From Acetatifactor sp. (lineage in GTDB: Bacteria > Bacillota > Clostridia > Lachnospirales > Lachnospiraceae), in the NCBI GenBank assembly GCA_022511465.1, contig JAFLRM010000019.1, positions 1 to 57,973 on the forward strand: a stretch of DNA of 57,973 bases, in the 5' to 3' direction. The notes below the pieces were generated by a model, which was not told the DNA's origin, ran no database searches, and saw only the letters and a list, made by a program, of their open reading frames with translations. Shown piece by piece: positions 21,166-30,371 of this stretch; the first letter of the stretch is position 1, and each line of letters begins with the position of its first letter. The position numbers and the translations under genes were made by a program.

Positions 21166-21380
21166 CGCAGGTAGATGTTTTCCCCACAGACATTATGGAG
21201 AATGGCAGTTTTTCTTACAGGCCGCCTATATCCAAGGGGAGCGAGGTCATGGAAGACCGAGCTAAGGCTTATCGGCCACGGATGGCCGTTAAGCCTGACC
21301 CGTAAATTGTTGTAACCTTAATCGGCCTGTTTAGAAAAACGCCATTTGGAATGTTGCTGCGGGGAGAACATCTACCTGCG
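21166..21380 (+). ncRNA. Candidate large structured RNA or hairpin element upstream of aroE
   Basis: Two arms of about 58 bases (21166-21224 and 21323-21380) are imperfect inverted copies. The outer 16 bases CGCAGGTAGATGTT(T/C)T match almost perfectly, and inner blocks such as ATGGC(A/C/G)TTTTTC and ACAGGCCG also pair. The 98-base apical region holds further stems: 21265-21271 with 21290-21296 plus an inner 6-bp stem 21273-21278/21283-21288, and GGTC/GACC at 21245-21248/21255-21258. There is no open frame of note. The extent of pairing argues for a structured RNA or a non-autonomous mobile element. I do not recognise the family; raiA-type, HEARO/OMEGA-type or a MITE are possibilities, none confirmed. 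The strand is presumed from aroE. Confidence 0.6.
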
Positions 21381-21475
21381 CCACGGACCTATCTTGAAAT
21401 TGCTTTGAGCTTATCTCGAAATTATCATGAAACTACCACCAGAAAGGAGCCGCCTCTTAAGGCGATAAATATAAT

Positions 21476-22345
21476 ATGAACATCAACGGCTATACCCGCA
21501 CTTGCGGCTTGATCGGAAACCCGGTGGAACACACAATGTCCCCGGTGATACATAACACCCTGGCGGAGGCCACAGGAGAAAACCTGGTGTATGTGCCCTT
21601 TCACGTGCCGGAAGGCCATGTGGAGGAGGCTGTGAAAGGAGCCTATGCCCTAAACCTCTTAGGACTCAACGTGACCGTTCCCTACAAGAGCGACGTGATC
21701 CCTTATCTCCAGGAACTGGATCCTCTGGCGGAAAAGATTGGTGCGGTAAACACCTTGGTACGCACAGAAGGAGGCTTCAAAGGTTACAACACAGACATGC
21801 CGGGTCTGTACCGGGCCATGGTGAGCGACGGTGTGGCTATTGAAAATGAGGAGGTTCTGATCCTTGGTGCAGGTGGTGTAGCCCGTGCGGTGGTAATCCT
21901 TCTGGCGGAGAAAAAGGCGGCAGGTGTCACGATTCTTAACCGTACAGTGGAGCGGGCACAGAAGATTGCAGACGAAGTGAACGCTTTGATGGGCAAGGAG
22001 TTCGTAAAGGTGCTGTCCCTTGCGGAGTATGACAGACTTCCCGCAGACCGGAAATATCTGGCAGTTCAGGCCACCAGTGTGGGGATGTACCCTCATGTGG
22101 AGGATGTGGTGATCGAGGATGAGAGATTTTATGACCGAATCCACACGGGCTATGACTTGATTTTTAACCCGTTGGAAACCCGGTTTATGAAGCTGGTGCA
22201 GACTCATGGAGGACGAGCATTTTGTGGTTACAAGATGCTTTTGTACCAAGGGATCATCGCTTATGAGCTGTGGACCGGCAAAGCGGTGGAGGATGTTCTG
22301 GCAGAGCGGGTCTATGGGGAAATGTTGAAAGCCATGGGAAAGTAG
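21476..22345 (+). CDS. aroE: Shikimate dehydrogenase
   Basis: 289-residue NADP-dependent enzyme that reduces 3-dehydroshikimate to shikimate. The N-terminal substrate domain carries GLIGNPVEHTMSP and the catalytic lysine in NVTVPYKSDV. The Rossmann glycine loop is LILGAGGVARAVV, and the C-terminus has GYKMLLYQGIIAYELWTG. Translation start at 21476 gives the family N-terminus, with a weak AAGGCG site. The next gene, 14 bases later, encodes two further steps of the same pathway, so they form a shikimate operon. Confidence 0.95.
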   Translation: MNINGYTRTCGLIGNPVEHTMSPVIHNTLAEATGENLVYVPFHVPEGHVEEAVKGAYALNLLGLNVTVPYKSDVIPYLQELDPLAEKIGAVNTLVRTEGGFKGYNTDMPGLYRAMVSDGVAIENEEVLILGAGGVARAVVILLAEKKAAGVTILNRTVERAQKIADEVNALMGKEFVKVLSLAEYDRLPADRKYLAVQATSVGMYPHVEDVVIEDERFYDRIHTGYDLIFNPLETRFMKLVQTHGGRAFCGYKMLLYQGIIAYELWTGKAVEDVLAERVYGEMLKAMGK

Positions 22346-22359
22346 ATTGGGGGACGGGT

Positions 22360-23331
22360 ATGAAACGAAAGAAGAATATTATTCTAATAGGCTTTATGGG
22401 AAGCGGCAAGACCACTGTCGGTCTAAAGTTGTCCTACAGACTGCGGATCCCGGTGGAAGACACGGACAAGATGATCGAGCGGCGGGAGGGCAGAAGTATC
22501 AGTGAGATCTTTGCTGTGGAGGGAGAGGAGTACTTTAGACAGCAGGAGACTGCGCTTTTAAAAGAGATCAGTACCCGCGATTACAAAAGGATCCTGTCTG
22601 TGGGGGGAGGCACTCCCGTGCGGCCGGAGAATCGGTCGCTTCTAAAACAGTGCGGGACAGTGGTGTATTTGCGGCTCCGCCCGGAGACGGTCCATGAGCG
22701 GTTGAAAGGAGATACCAACAGACCGCTCCTACAGTGCGAGGATCCGTTGGAACGAATTCGGACACTGATGGACGCAAGAAAAGAAGCCTATGAGGAATGT
22801 GCGGATATTGTCATCGATGTGGATGGTCTTCCCACCGAGGAGATTCTCACGGCGATCACGGACAGACTGGAAAAAAAGAAAGAGAGGAAAGATGGCGGAA
22901 TGAAGCTTTTGGTTATCAATGGCCCCAACATCAATTTCTTGGGGATCCGGGAGAAGAGTATCTACGGTACGCAGAATTATCAATATCTGCTGGATCTGAT
23001 CGCTGAGAAAGGAAAAGAAACCGGAAACGATATCACGGTGTTTCAGAGCAACCATGAGGGGGCTATCATTGACCGGATACAGGAGGCGTATTTTGACGGT
23101 ACAGAGGGAATCGTGATCAATCCGGGAGCCTACACCCATTACAGCTATGCCATCCGGGATGCGCTGGCCAGCATCACCGTGCCCAAAGTGGAGATACACA
23201 TTTCCGACATCACAAAGCGGGAGGAGTTCCGCAAGATCTCAGTGACGGCACCGGCCTGTGACAAGCAGATATATGGGCAGGGGCTGGAAGGATATCTGCA
23301 GGCGATCGACTTTATTCTGGGAGGAAAATAG
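22360..23331 (+). CDS. aroK-aroQ: Shikimate kinase / type II 3-dehydroquinate dehydratase fusion
   Basis: 323-residue bifunctional protein. Residues 1-170 are shikimate kinase: P-loop GFMGSGKTTVG, shikimate-binding DTDKMIERREGRSI, and SVGGGTPVRPENR. A Lys/Glu-rich linker (about 168-180) leads to dodecameric-type dehydroquinase: NGPNINFLGIREKSIYG with the catalytic tyrosine, NHEGAIIDRIQEA, the catalytic histidine region, VEIHISDI and KQIYGQGLEGY. The start at 22360 follows GGGGGACGGG. An internal AUG at 22900 with AGAGGAAAG upstream begins exactly where free AroQ proteins begin (MKLLVINGPN), so AroQ may also be made alone. Both enzymes act in the chorismate pathway with aroE. Confidence 0.93.
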   Translation: MKRKKNIILIGFMGSGKTTVGLKLSYRLRIPVEDTDKMIERREGRSISEIFAVEGEEYFRQQETALLKEISTRDYKRILSVGGGTPVRPENRSLLKQCGTVVYLRLRPETVHERLKGDTNRPLLQCEDPLERIRTLMDARKEAYEECADIVIDVDGLPTEEILTAITDRLEKKKERKDGGMKLLVINGPNINFLGIREKSIYGTQNYQYLLDLIAEKGKETGNDITVFQSNHEGAIIDRIQEAYFDGTEGIVINPGAYTHYSYAIRDALASITVPKVEIHISDITKREEFRKISVTAPACDKQIYGQGLEGYLQAIDFILGGK

Positions 23332-23370
23332 GCTATATAATATATTTTTTAATGAAATTTACAAAAAGAG

Positions 23371-23399
23371 TTGAAAATTGCCTTTTTTTATATTAAACT
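23371..23399 (+). promoter_or_regulatory. Promoter of efp
   Basis: TTGAAA (23371-23376) and TAAACT (23394-23399) with a 17-bp spacer. Confidence 0.6.
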
Positions 23400-23442
23400 G
23401 TTAAAGAATTATAATGTGACAAGTTATTAGGAGGAATATACT

Positions 23443-24000
23443 ATGATTTCTGCAGGTGATTTCAGAAATGGTATTACCATTGAGTTGGACAGCAATGTAT
23501 ACCAGATCATTGAATTCCAGCATGTAAAACCGGGAAAGGGTGCAGCGTTTGTCCGAACGAAATTGAAAAATATCAAGAGCGGCGGTGTGGTTGAGAAGAC
23601 CTTCCGTCCCACTGAGAAATGCCCTCAGGCACGTATCGATAGAAAAGATATGCAGTATCTGTACAACGACGGTGATCTGTTTTATTTTATGGACACAGAG
23701 AACTATGAGCAGATCGCACTGAACGGGGAGACCGTTGGAGATGCACTTAAGTTTGTGAAGGAGAATGAGATGTGTAAGGTCTGCTCCCACAATGGCAACG
23801 TGTTCTCTGTGGAGCCCCCTCTGTTCGTAGAGCTTGTGATCACAGACACCGAGCCCGGTTTCAAAGGCGACACCGCTACCGGTGCTACCAAGCCTGCTAC
23901 CGTTGAGACCGGCGCGCAGGTTCAAGTACCTCTGTTTGTGGATCAGGGTGAGATCATCAAGATCGACACCAGAACAGGAGAGTATCTGTCCCGTGTATAA
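23443..24000 (+). CDS. efp: Translation elongation factor P
   Basis: 185-residue three-domain EF-P, which relieves ribosome stalling at polyproline. The beta3-beta4 loop that reaches the peptidyl-transferase centre reads KPGKGAAF, with the tip lysine at K32. The C-terminal OB domain ends with [17 protein letters not shown], the family signature. Preceded by AGGAGG. It has its own promoter and a strong terminator (24029-24072), so it is a monocistronic unit. Confidence 0.97.
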   Translation: MISAGDFRNGITIELDSNVYQIIEFQHVKPGKGAAFVRTKLKNIKSGGVVEKTFRPTEKCPQARIDRKDMQYLYNDGDLFYFMDTENYEQIALNGETVGDALKFVKENEMCKVCSHNGNVFSVEPPLFVELVITDTEPGFKGDTATGATKPATVETGAQVQVPLFVDQGEIIKIDTRTGEYLSRV

Positions 24001-24028
24001 GCGGGCTGCATGATCTTCAAAGACTTGT

Positions 24029-24072
24029 AAGGCGATAAAATGTCCTCAAGGGACACTTTATTGCCTTTTCTT
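24029..24072 (+). terminator. Intrinsic terminator of efp
   Basis: The outer stem pairs AAGGCGATAAA with TTTATTGCCTT and the inner stem pairs TGTCC with GGACA, followed by TTTTCTTTTTTC. Confidence 0.85.
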
Positions 24073-24126
24073 TTTTCTATTTTTATAGACGGTAGATTCA
24101 AAAAATAAAACAAGGAAGGATAATCT

Positions 24127-25041
24127 ATGGAAATGAACAAATTTGCACAACTTGTGCAGGAACGGATTGCAGAGAGACTGGGGGAAAGCTATCAGGTAAC
24201 CCTTCAGGAGGTATGTAAAAATAATTGCGTGATGCTTCAGGGACTGTTGATCCTATCGCAGACGAAAAACGTTTCTCCCACGATCTATTTAAAGCCTTTT
24301 TGGGAGGCCTACGAGAAGGGGATGGCACTGGAGACTGTGGTGGACAAAATTTTGCAGATTTATTGGGAGGACACGCCAAATAAAAAGGTGAATATGAACT
24401 TTTTTAAACACTTTGAGAAGGTTCGGGATCGGATCTGTTACCGGCTGATCCACGCCGGGAAAAATGCGAAGCTTTTGGAGGACATCCCCCACATTGGATT
24501 TCTGGATCTTGCGATCTGCTTTTTCTATGCCTATCAGGGGAGGATGCTGGGAGAGGGCTCGATCTTGATCCACAATGTTCACATGGAGATGTGGGAGACA
24601 AGCACGGCAGAGCTCCTGCGACTGGCACAGGAAAATACTCCCCGAATATTCCCATGGGAGTGCAACTCCATGGAGGATGTGGTTCAGGAGATACTACGGG
24701 AACAAAAGGGAAACCTACACCTGAGCAGAGAGGAGCAGGATACGTTCTTTTCCGGAGTGCCCATGCGGATCTTAAGTAACCGAAAACGGGTTCAGGGGGC
24801 AGCATGCATCCTCTATCCGGATGTTTTGGAGCAGCTTTCCGCGCAGGCGGGAGGAAACCTATACATTCTGCCAAGTTCCATCCACGAGGTGATCCTGCTT
24901 GCGGACGGCGGAAGGGAAGAACCGGAACTGTTGAAAGAGATGATCTTTGATGTAAACCGGACACAGGTAGAGCCGGAGGAAATATTATCCGACAGTCTGT
25001 ACTACTATGATCGCACGAAAAAATGTGTCAAGATTCTTTAA
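24127..25041 (+). CDS. DUF5688 family protein
   Basis: 304-residue soluble protein that begins MEMNKFAQLVQERIAERLG, a pattern I recall from the DUF5688 family common in Lachnospiraceae, often in multiple copies. Its characteristic motifs include IYLKPFWEAYEKG near residue 60, LDLAICFFY near 125 and, late in the chain, NLYILPSSIHEVIL. No catalytic residues are evident and the function is unknown. Single-gene unit between efp and tRNA-Arg. Confidence 0.7.
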   Translation: MEMNKFAQLVQERIAERLGESYQVTLQEVCKNNCVMLQGLLILSQTKNVSPTIYLKPFWEAYEKGMALETVVDKILQIYWEDTPNKKVNMNFFKHFEKVRDRICYRLIHAGKNAKLLEDIPHIGFLDLAICFFYAYQGRMLGEGSILIHNVHMEMWETSTAELLRLAQENTPRIFPWECNSMEDVVQEILREQKGNLHLSREEQDTFFSGVPMRILSNRKRVQGAACILYPDVLEQLSAQAGGNLYILPSSIHEVILLADGGREEPELLKEMIFDVNRTQVEPEEILSDSLYYYDRTKKCVKIL

Positions 25042-25098
25042 AATGCCTTTTCTGAGAGAAATTTCTATTTTTTCCTGATATTTTCCTAAAAAACAAGG

Positions 25099-25127
25099 TA
25101 GACATAAGACTTTTTTTATGATATCAT
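25099..25127 (+). promoter_or_regulatory. Promoter of tRNA-Arg
   Basis: TAGACA (25099-25104) and TATCAT (25122-25127) with a 17-bp spacer, about 35 bases before the tRNA. Confidence 0.65.
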
Positions 25128-25129
25128 AT

Positions 25130-25248
25130 TCAGGGTGATGTAATAAATTTGTAACATTTTGCATCCGTAGTCTAATGGATAGAACGAAGGCCTCCGACGC
25201 CTTTAATGCAGGTTCGATTCCTGTCGGATGCATTTTACATCACCCTGA
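25130..25248 (+). repeat. 14-bp inverted repeat enclosing tRNA-Arg
   Basis: TCAGGGTGATGTAA (25130-25143) is the exact reverse complement of TTACATCACCCTGA (25235-25248). The predicted tRNA transcript starts within or at the left arm, so the precursor can close with a stem around the tRNA. Confidence 0.75.
25161..25232 (+). tRNA. trnR: tRNA-Arg (anticodon CCG)
   Basis: 72-nt cloverleaf. The acceptor stem GCATCCG pairs with CGGATGC plus discriminator A. The anticodon stem AAGGC/GCCTT encloses loop CTCCGAC with anticodon CCG, reading CGG. The T arm is CAGGTTCGATTCCTG. The D stem is imperfect. CCA is not encoded, as in many clostridial tRNAs. Confidence 0.92.
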
Positions 25249-25298
25249 TTTGATTGTAATGATTTCTATGCCGTGTTTCTGAAAGAAGGTTTTATTTT

Positions 25299-26525
25299 AT
25301 GTGGAAAGATAAAGCGGGAATGATTCGCGATTTTATTTTAAGACACAGTGTGATCGTCTTTCCGGTGATCGTGATCGTTGCGGTGGCCGTGACGGTGGTG
25401 GTTGCGCTGGGTGCAGGAGAGTCAGGAAAAGGTCCGGAAACATTGGATCCGGAGAGTCTCTCTGCTGACGGTTCCGGTGTGACGATAGTGGACGGAAATG
25501 TGCCTCTGGTGCCGTTAGTGGAAAATACCGATCAGGGGATCAACACCCTGATCAGCAACTATTATAATGCCATGGCGGAGGGGGATACGGAGACGATCGC
25601 TTCCCTCTGTGACGAGGTGGCAGAGCAGGATCTGCTCCGCTATCAGGAGATGGCAAGATACATTGCAAATTATCCGGTTCTGGAGATTTATACGAAACCC
25701 GGTTCCGAGGCTGGTGCTACCATCGCCTATGTGTATTACCGAGTGGTGTTCGATGGACATGAGGAGGAGTTACCCGGGTATCAGGCTTATTATGTCTGCA
25801 CTAACGAGCAGGGAACATACTATATCAAGCGCGGAGAGAACAGCCAGCAGGTAAATGATTATATCCAAGCAGTTTGTTCCCAGGATGATGTGATCGAATT
25901 CAACAATCGTGTCACTGTGGAATACAATGAGCTGATGACAGAGCATCCGGAGCTTTTAGCGTATCAGGAAGAGTTGACCCGATATGTGGATACCGCCGTG
26001 GGAGAGATCATTGCACAGCGGAATGCGGAAACGGATGCGCAGGAGAACAATGCGGACAATAATGTGGGAGATGGAAATAATAATCAGGATGCACCGGGAG
26101 GCGGTGAGGGAACTACGGCGCCGTCAGAGCCTGCCATCCGTTATGCGACAGCTACCACCACAGTGAATGTCAGAAGCTCGGACAGCGAGAATGCTGACCG
26201 ACTCGGCAAAGTGTCCGGCGGGACCAAAGTTCAGGTGTTGGAACAGCGTGTGAATGGTTGGACCAAAGTTCTGTATGAAGGCAAAGATGGTTATATCAAG
26301 TCTGAATATTTGCAGTTAGTGGAGAATGCTAGCGACGCGGAGGTGATCGGAACGGTGACGGCCACCACCAACGTCAACGTGCGCGCTGCTGCGAGCGAGA
26401 CGGCTGACCGACTCGGCATATTGGCCGGAGGTGAGGTGGTGAATCTTCTGGCCAACGAGAACGGATGGTGCAAGATTAACTATAACGGTCAGGTCGGATA
26501 TGTGAAAGCGGATTATGTTGAATAA
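25299..26525 (+). CDS. Membrane-anchored protein with two bacterial SH3 domains
   Basis: 408 residues: short basic N-terminus, one membrane segment (about 15-42, rich in Val/Ile), an extracellular region of about 200 residues with helices, an Asn/Gly/Asp/Glu-rich low-complexity linker (about 245-275), then two SH3_3-like repeats. Both repeats share the pattern TATTxVNVRxxxSExADRLG followed by GWTKV/GWCKI and a terminal GYIKSEYL/GYVKADYV. Such domains bind cell-wall peptide. The middle part has an NTF2-like helical start (INTLISNYYNAMAEGD) that may be a separate domain. Function not known beyond wall association. A terminator follows at 26551. Confidence 0.85.
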   Translation: MWKDKAGMIRDFILRHSVIVFPVIVIVAVAVTVVVALGAGESGKGPETLDPESLSADGSGVTIVDGNVPLVPLVENTDQGINTLISNYYNAMAEGDTETIASLCDEVAEQDLLRYQEMARYIANYPVLEIYTKPGSEAGATIAYVYYRVVFDGHEEELPGYQAYYVCTNEQGTYYIKRGENSQQVNDYIQAVCSQDDVIEFNNRVTVEYNELMTEHPELLAYQEELTRYVDTAVGEIIAQRNAETDAQENNADNNVGDGNNNQDAPGGGEGTTAPSEPAIRYATATTTVNVRSSDSENADRLGKVSGGTKVQVLEQRVNGWTKVLYEGKDGYIKSEYLQLVENASDAEVIGTVTATTNVNVRAAASETADRLGILAGGEVVNLLANENGWCKINYNGQVGYVKADYVE

Positions 26526-26550
26526 GAAGAATAGAAGTATAGAAAATGGG

Positions 26551-26587
26551 AATGCTGTCTACAGAGCGGTCTGTGGGCAGCATTTTT
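26551..26587 (+). terminator. Terminator after the SH3 protein gene
   Basis: AATGCTG (26551-26557) pairs with CAGCATT (26578-26584), with an inner stem ACAGA/TCTGT, followed by a T run. Confidence 0.7.
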
Positions 26588-26608
26588 GATATCGGGAGGG
26601 AAAAGGGA

Positions 26609-27040
26609 ATGAAGTCGCAGGAGGTAAAGGTTTACCGAGAGATCCAAAAGAATACGGAGATGGCTATGAAAGCTATTGACACGATATCAGACAAAGTGTA
26701 TGATGACCAGCTCGCTATACAGATATCCAGACAATCCTTAAAATATTCGGAATTGCACAACGAGGCAACCAAGGCGCTTTTAGATGCCAAGGCAGAGTCT
26801 TACCGGGGGAGCTACCTCTCTGATATGATGCTAAAGACGGGTATCCACTACAATACTATGTTGAACACCAGCACCAGTCACATCGCTGAGATGATGATCC
26901 GGGGGAGCAACAACGGCATCGTAGAGATGGAGAAGATATTAAAACACAACGAGGAGGCGGGAGAGAAGACGGTATCTCTGGCCAGGCAGCTCATTGACTT
27001 TGAACAGAAAAATATTGCGAGACTCAAGGATTATCTGTAG
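26609..27040 (+). CDS. Small all-helical protein, function unknown
   Basis: 143 residues from the ATG at 26609, which follows GGGAGGGAAAAGG; an earlier in-frame ATG at 26546 lies inside the preceding hairpin terminator and is rejected. The chain is predicted to be almost wholly helical (EVKVYREIQKNTEMAMKAID ... MMLKTGIHYNTMLNTSTSHIAEMMIRGSNNG ... QLIDFEQKNIARLKDYL), resembling a four-helix ferritin-like bundle in outline, though no metal-ligand ExxH motif is present. I do not recognise the family. Confidence 0.7.
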   Translation: MKSQEVKVYREIQKNTEMAMKAIDTISDKVYDDQLAIQISRQSLKYSELHNEATKALLDAKAESYRGSYLSDMMLKTGIHYNTMLNTSTSHIAEMMIRGSNNGIVEMEKILKHNEEAGEKTVSLARQLIDFEQKNIARLKDYL

Positions 27041-27101
27041 ATTTGTGCATTTTGTATAAAAAAAGTAAAAAAACTTTTACAAGTTACTGTAATAAAGTTT
27101 A

Positions 27102-28526
<1,425 letters not shown>

Positions 28527-28558
28527 GGTAAATAAAAGAAATAATTTATTGAAATAGG

Positions 28559-28599
28559 AATACCGCAGACAGTTCAGGAGGATTGTTTGCGGTATTTTT
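28559..28599 (+). terminator. Terminator after gdhA
   Basis: AATACCGCA (28559-28567) pairs with TGCGGTATT (28588-28596), followed by a T tract to 28599. Confidence 0.85.
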
Positions 28600-28790
28600 G
28601 TACTTAAGAAAAAATATAGATAATTTTCAGTACCTTATTGATTTTTGTGGACAAGCAATGTATAATTAAATTACTTAATAAGCATCTTGGTAAAAAATAT
28701 ATTTTAGTGTATTCTTTTAGGCAGTTTTTGCATACTATGTAGTGTGCACATTATAGCTCATCTACCATTTATAGGAAGAAGGAGTAACGA
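28600..28790. other. AT-rich spacer without a recognisable gene
   Basis: About 190 bases after the gdhA terminator, AT-rich, with an imperfect palindrome near 28731-28750 (CATACTATGTAGTGTG). No open frame of meaningful length or ribosome site is seen on either strand. Confidence 0.4.
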
Positions 28791-28813
28791 GAGCGCTTGC
28801 AATGCAAGCGCTC
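28791..28813. terminator. Perfect 11-bp palindromic hairpin
   Basis: GAGCGCTTGCA (28791-28801) pairs with TGCAAGCGCTC (28803-28813). A T-rich stretch (TTTGCTTT) follows on the plus strand. It sits at the 3' end of the minus-strand pseudogene and may terminate in both directions. Confidence 0.6.
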
Positions 28814-28819
28814 TTTGCT

Positions 28820-28992
28820 TTATGTGGTTGTTTTCTTTGCAATGTACTCGGAATATTCTTTCATCAATTTATCTTTGGTATGTTTATAAATGATAGGGTA
28901 GGCTGTCCAAAATATACAGCATCTTCATATTTTGAATAATCGCCATTATAAGAATCCAATTCAATCAATTCTGGTATTTCAGGGCATTCCAT
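28820..28992 (-). pseudogene. Remnant of the DUF3800-partner gene
   Basis: Directly after the DUF3800 gene on the minus strand, an ATG at 28992 with a GGAGGTG-like site opens MECPEIPELIELDSYNGDYSKYEDAVYF, which then hits a stop after about 43 codons. The other frame downstream ends FWTAYPIIYKHTKDKLMKEY and KKTTT before a stop at 28820. Together these look like the head and tail of one protein with the middle deleted and a frame change. From memory, proteins with this kind of head (PEIPELIEL) and tail (WTAY, YKHxKDKLxKEY) occur as about 170-residue proteins in clostridial genomes, but the family is unnamed to me. Confidence 0.6.
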
Positions 28993-28994
28993 AA

Positions 28995-29696
28995 TTACAC
29001 CTCTCTTGGTATCCACTTGAGAATATTTATTTTTGATTCGCTTTTGGGAGAAGATAATTTTAAACTACGTCCCCCTATTTCCTCTATATGATTAATTAGT
29101 TGTAGCTTTGCAATATTGCTATTCAATCCTCTGTTTGAGTAAGAAACGGCACCTATAAATAAATCAGCAAGTTGCATCAGTTGTATTTGGTCAGAACGAA
29201 CTAATTGGATGTTTTCGACAGTTTCATCATAAAAATATCCAACAACATTATTTAACACATCACGTAATTTTTCAATTTTTTCGGCACCTTTTGTATCTTT
29301 TATATCAATATAGACATGATATTTATTTCCAATATCAATCATTTCACGGAGTGTTAAAAAATATATTCGTTGATACCAATCATCATGAGATAAATGAAAA
29401 TGCTCGTAATTTAAATGTGATTTATTTAAAGCAACAACTGCCCTAAATCTTAAAAACGTATTGTCAAAAAATAAATTTACTAATTCTTCGTACATTTTAT
29501 ATTTGGACTCAGAAACTTTAGTCCATTTGATTTCTGCAAATTTAAAGACACCATGTTTTTCTTTTATACTTCTTATTGCTTTGTTAATATATTCTACTTT
29601 ATCTTTTGGACAAGAGATTCCACCAATAACCATTAAATCAGAGTTATCATGAGGTAAATGACAACTTTCGTCACAATAAACATTATATTCAATCAT
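28995..29696 (-). CDS. DUF3800 domain protein (RNase H-like fold)
   Basis: 233 residues. The N-terminal YCDESCH carries the family Asp-Glu motif, with MVIGGISCP on the next strand; the centre has VYIDIKDTKGA and the C-terminal part has the acidic IQLMQLADLFIGAVSYSNRG block that completes the acidic site. DUF3800 proteins adopt an RNase H-like fold and are common on mobile islands and near defence genes; biochemical roles are unclear. AAAGGAGG precedes the ATG at 29696. The gene is much more AT-rich than its neighbours and sits between the two copies of the 20-bp repeat, so it is very likely imported. Confidence 0.85.
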   Translation of the reverse strand: MIEYNVYCDESCHLPHDNSDLMVIGGISCPKDKVEYINKAIRSIKEKHGVFKFAEIKWTKVSESKYKMYEELVNLFFDNTFLRFRAVVALNKSHLNYEHFHLSHDDWYQRIYFLTLREMIDIGNKYHVYIDIKDTKGAEKIEKLRDVLNNVVGYFYDETVENIQLVRSDQIQLMQLADLFIGAVSYSNRGLNSNIAKLQLINHIEEIGGRSLKLSSPKSESKINILKWIPREV

Positions 29697-29808
29697 AAAA
29701 TAATCCTCCTTTGTAATCTTTTACCTTATTTATAGTTCTGGTTCACATAATATTTTAGCTCAAGATCGAGCAAGATTGATGAAGATAGTAATATATGCGT
29801 AATATACA

Positions 29809-29828
29809 ATGACCGCTCAGGGTATTGT
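29809..29828 (+). repeat. 20-bp direct repeat, copy 2
   Basis: Exact copy of the gdhA 3' end (28503-28522), also followed by TAA one base later. It marks the right edge of a 1.3-kb AT-rich island. Confidence 0.85.
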
Positions 29829-30371
29829 TTAATAGTAAAAATGCGCAAGAAGGAGGCAAAAATGACATATTATCTCGGAAAATCAACAAGCACAAATTTT
29901 TATGAGAGAAGTGTTGTATAATAACGTCAAATCTTGTAAAAGGAGGTGCTGGTCATGTCAAAAATGTATATTTTGCATCAGCCGAAGGGAATCAAGGAAT
30001 TATGTAAGTAATTTGGTCAAATCGAAGGAAGTAATGCCGTGATATGGTCTTGTAAACACGACATTATTTTTATTGCTCCTTTAACATGCACTCTTCTATG
30101 CTTTGCCGGAGTGAGAGAGAACTTCCCACAGGAATCTGGCAACATACATCTTTTTCGTCCACTCACAAAAATAAAATCATAACTCTATTTTTCCTCTTTT
30201 CATAAAAAATAAATAAAGTGGTTCACAAAATCACTATTAAATGTTACAGTAATATATAATGAATTAATATCTTAAAAAGAGGATACAGGAAAAAGATAAT
30301 AGATCAAATAATAAGCAGTTTCCCAAAAAACTGGAAGAGCCCGATAAACTAAAGGAAGAAGGAGACAAACC
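29829..30371. other. Region with two short SD-preceded frames upstream of the LytTR regulator
   Basis: No large gene. A frame at 29862-29918 (AAGGAGG; begins MTYYLGKSTST, 18 residues) is followed by one at 29955-30011. A third reading frame without an ATG, from about 30273, ends KKLEEPDKLKEEGDKP with its TGA overlapping the start codon of the response regulator at 30372. A TATAAT lies at 29917-29922 without a clear -35. Possible peptide gene or remnants of a larger module. Confidence 0.4.
29955..30011 (+). CDS. 18-residue peptide frame with a strong ribosome site
   Basis: MSKMYILHQPKGIKELCK, preceded by AAAGGAGGTG at 29938-29947. The ribosome site is among the best in the window, and the frame is short and basic, ending in Cys-Lys. 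It is the only frame in this gap with convincing translation signals, 360 bases upstream of a LytTR regulator. It may be a signal peptide precursor, a leader peptide, or the start of a decayed gene. Confidence 0.35.
   Translation: MSKMYILHQPKGIKELCK

Noticed and set aside
28600..28790. Possible small gene or attachment site between gdhA and the DUF3800 partner
   Set aside because: No frame with a ribosome site; the nearby palindrome is imperfect.
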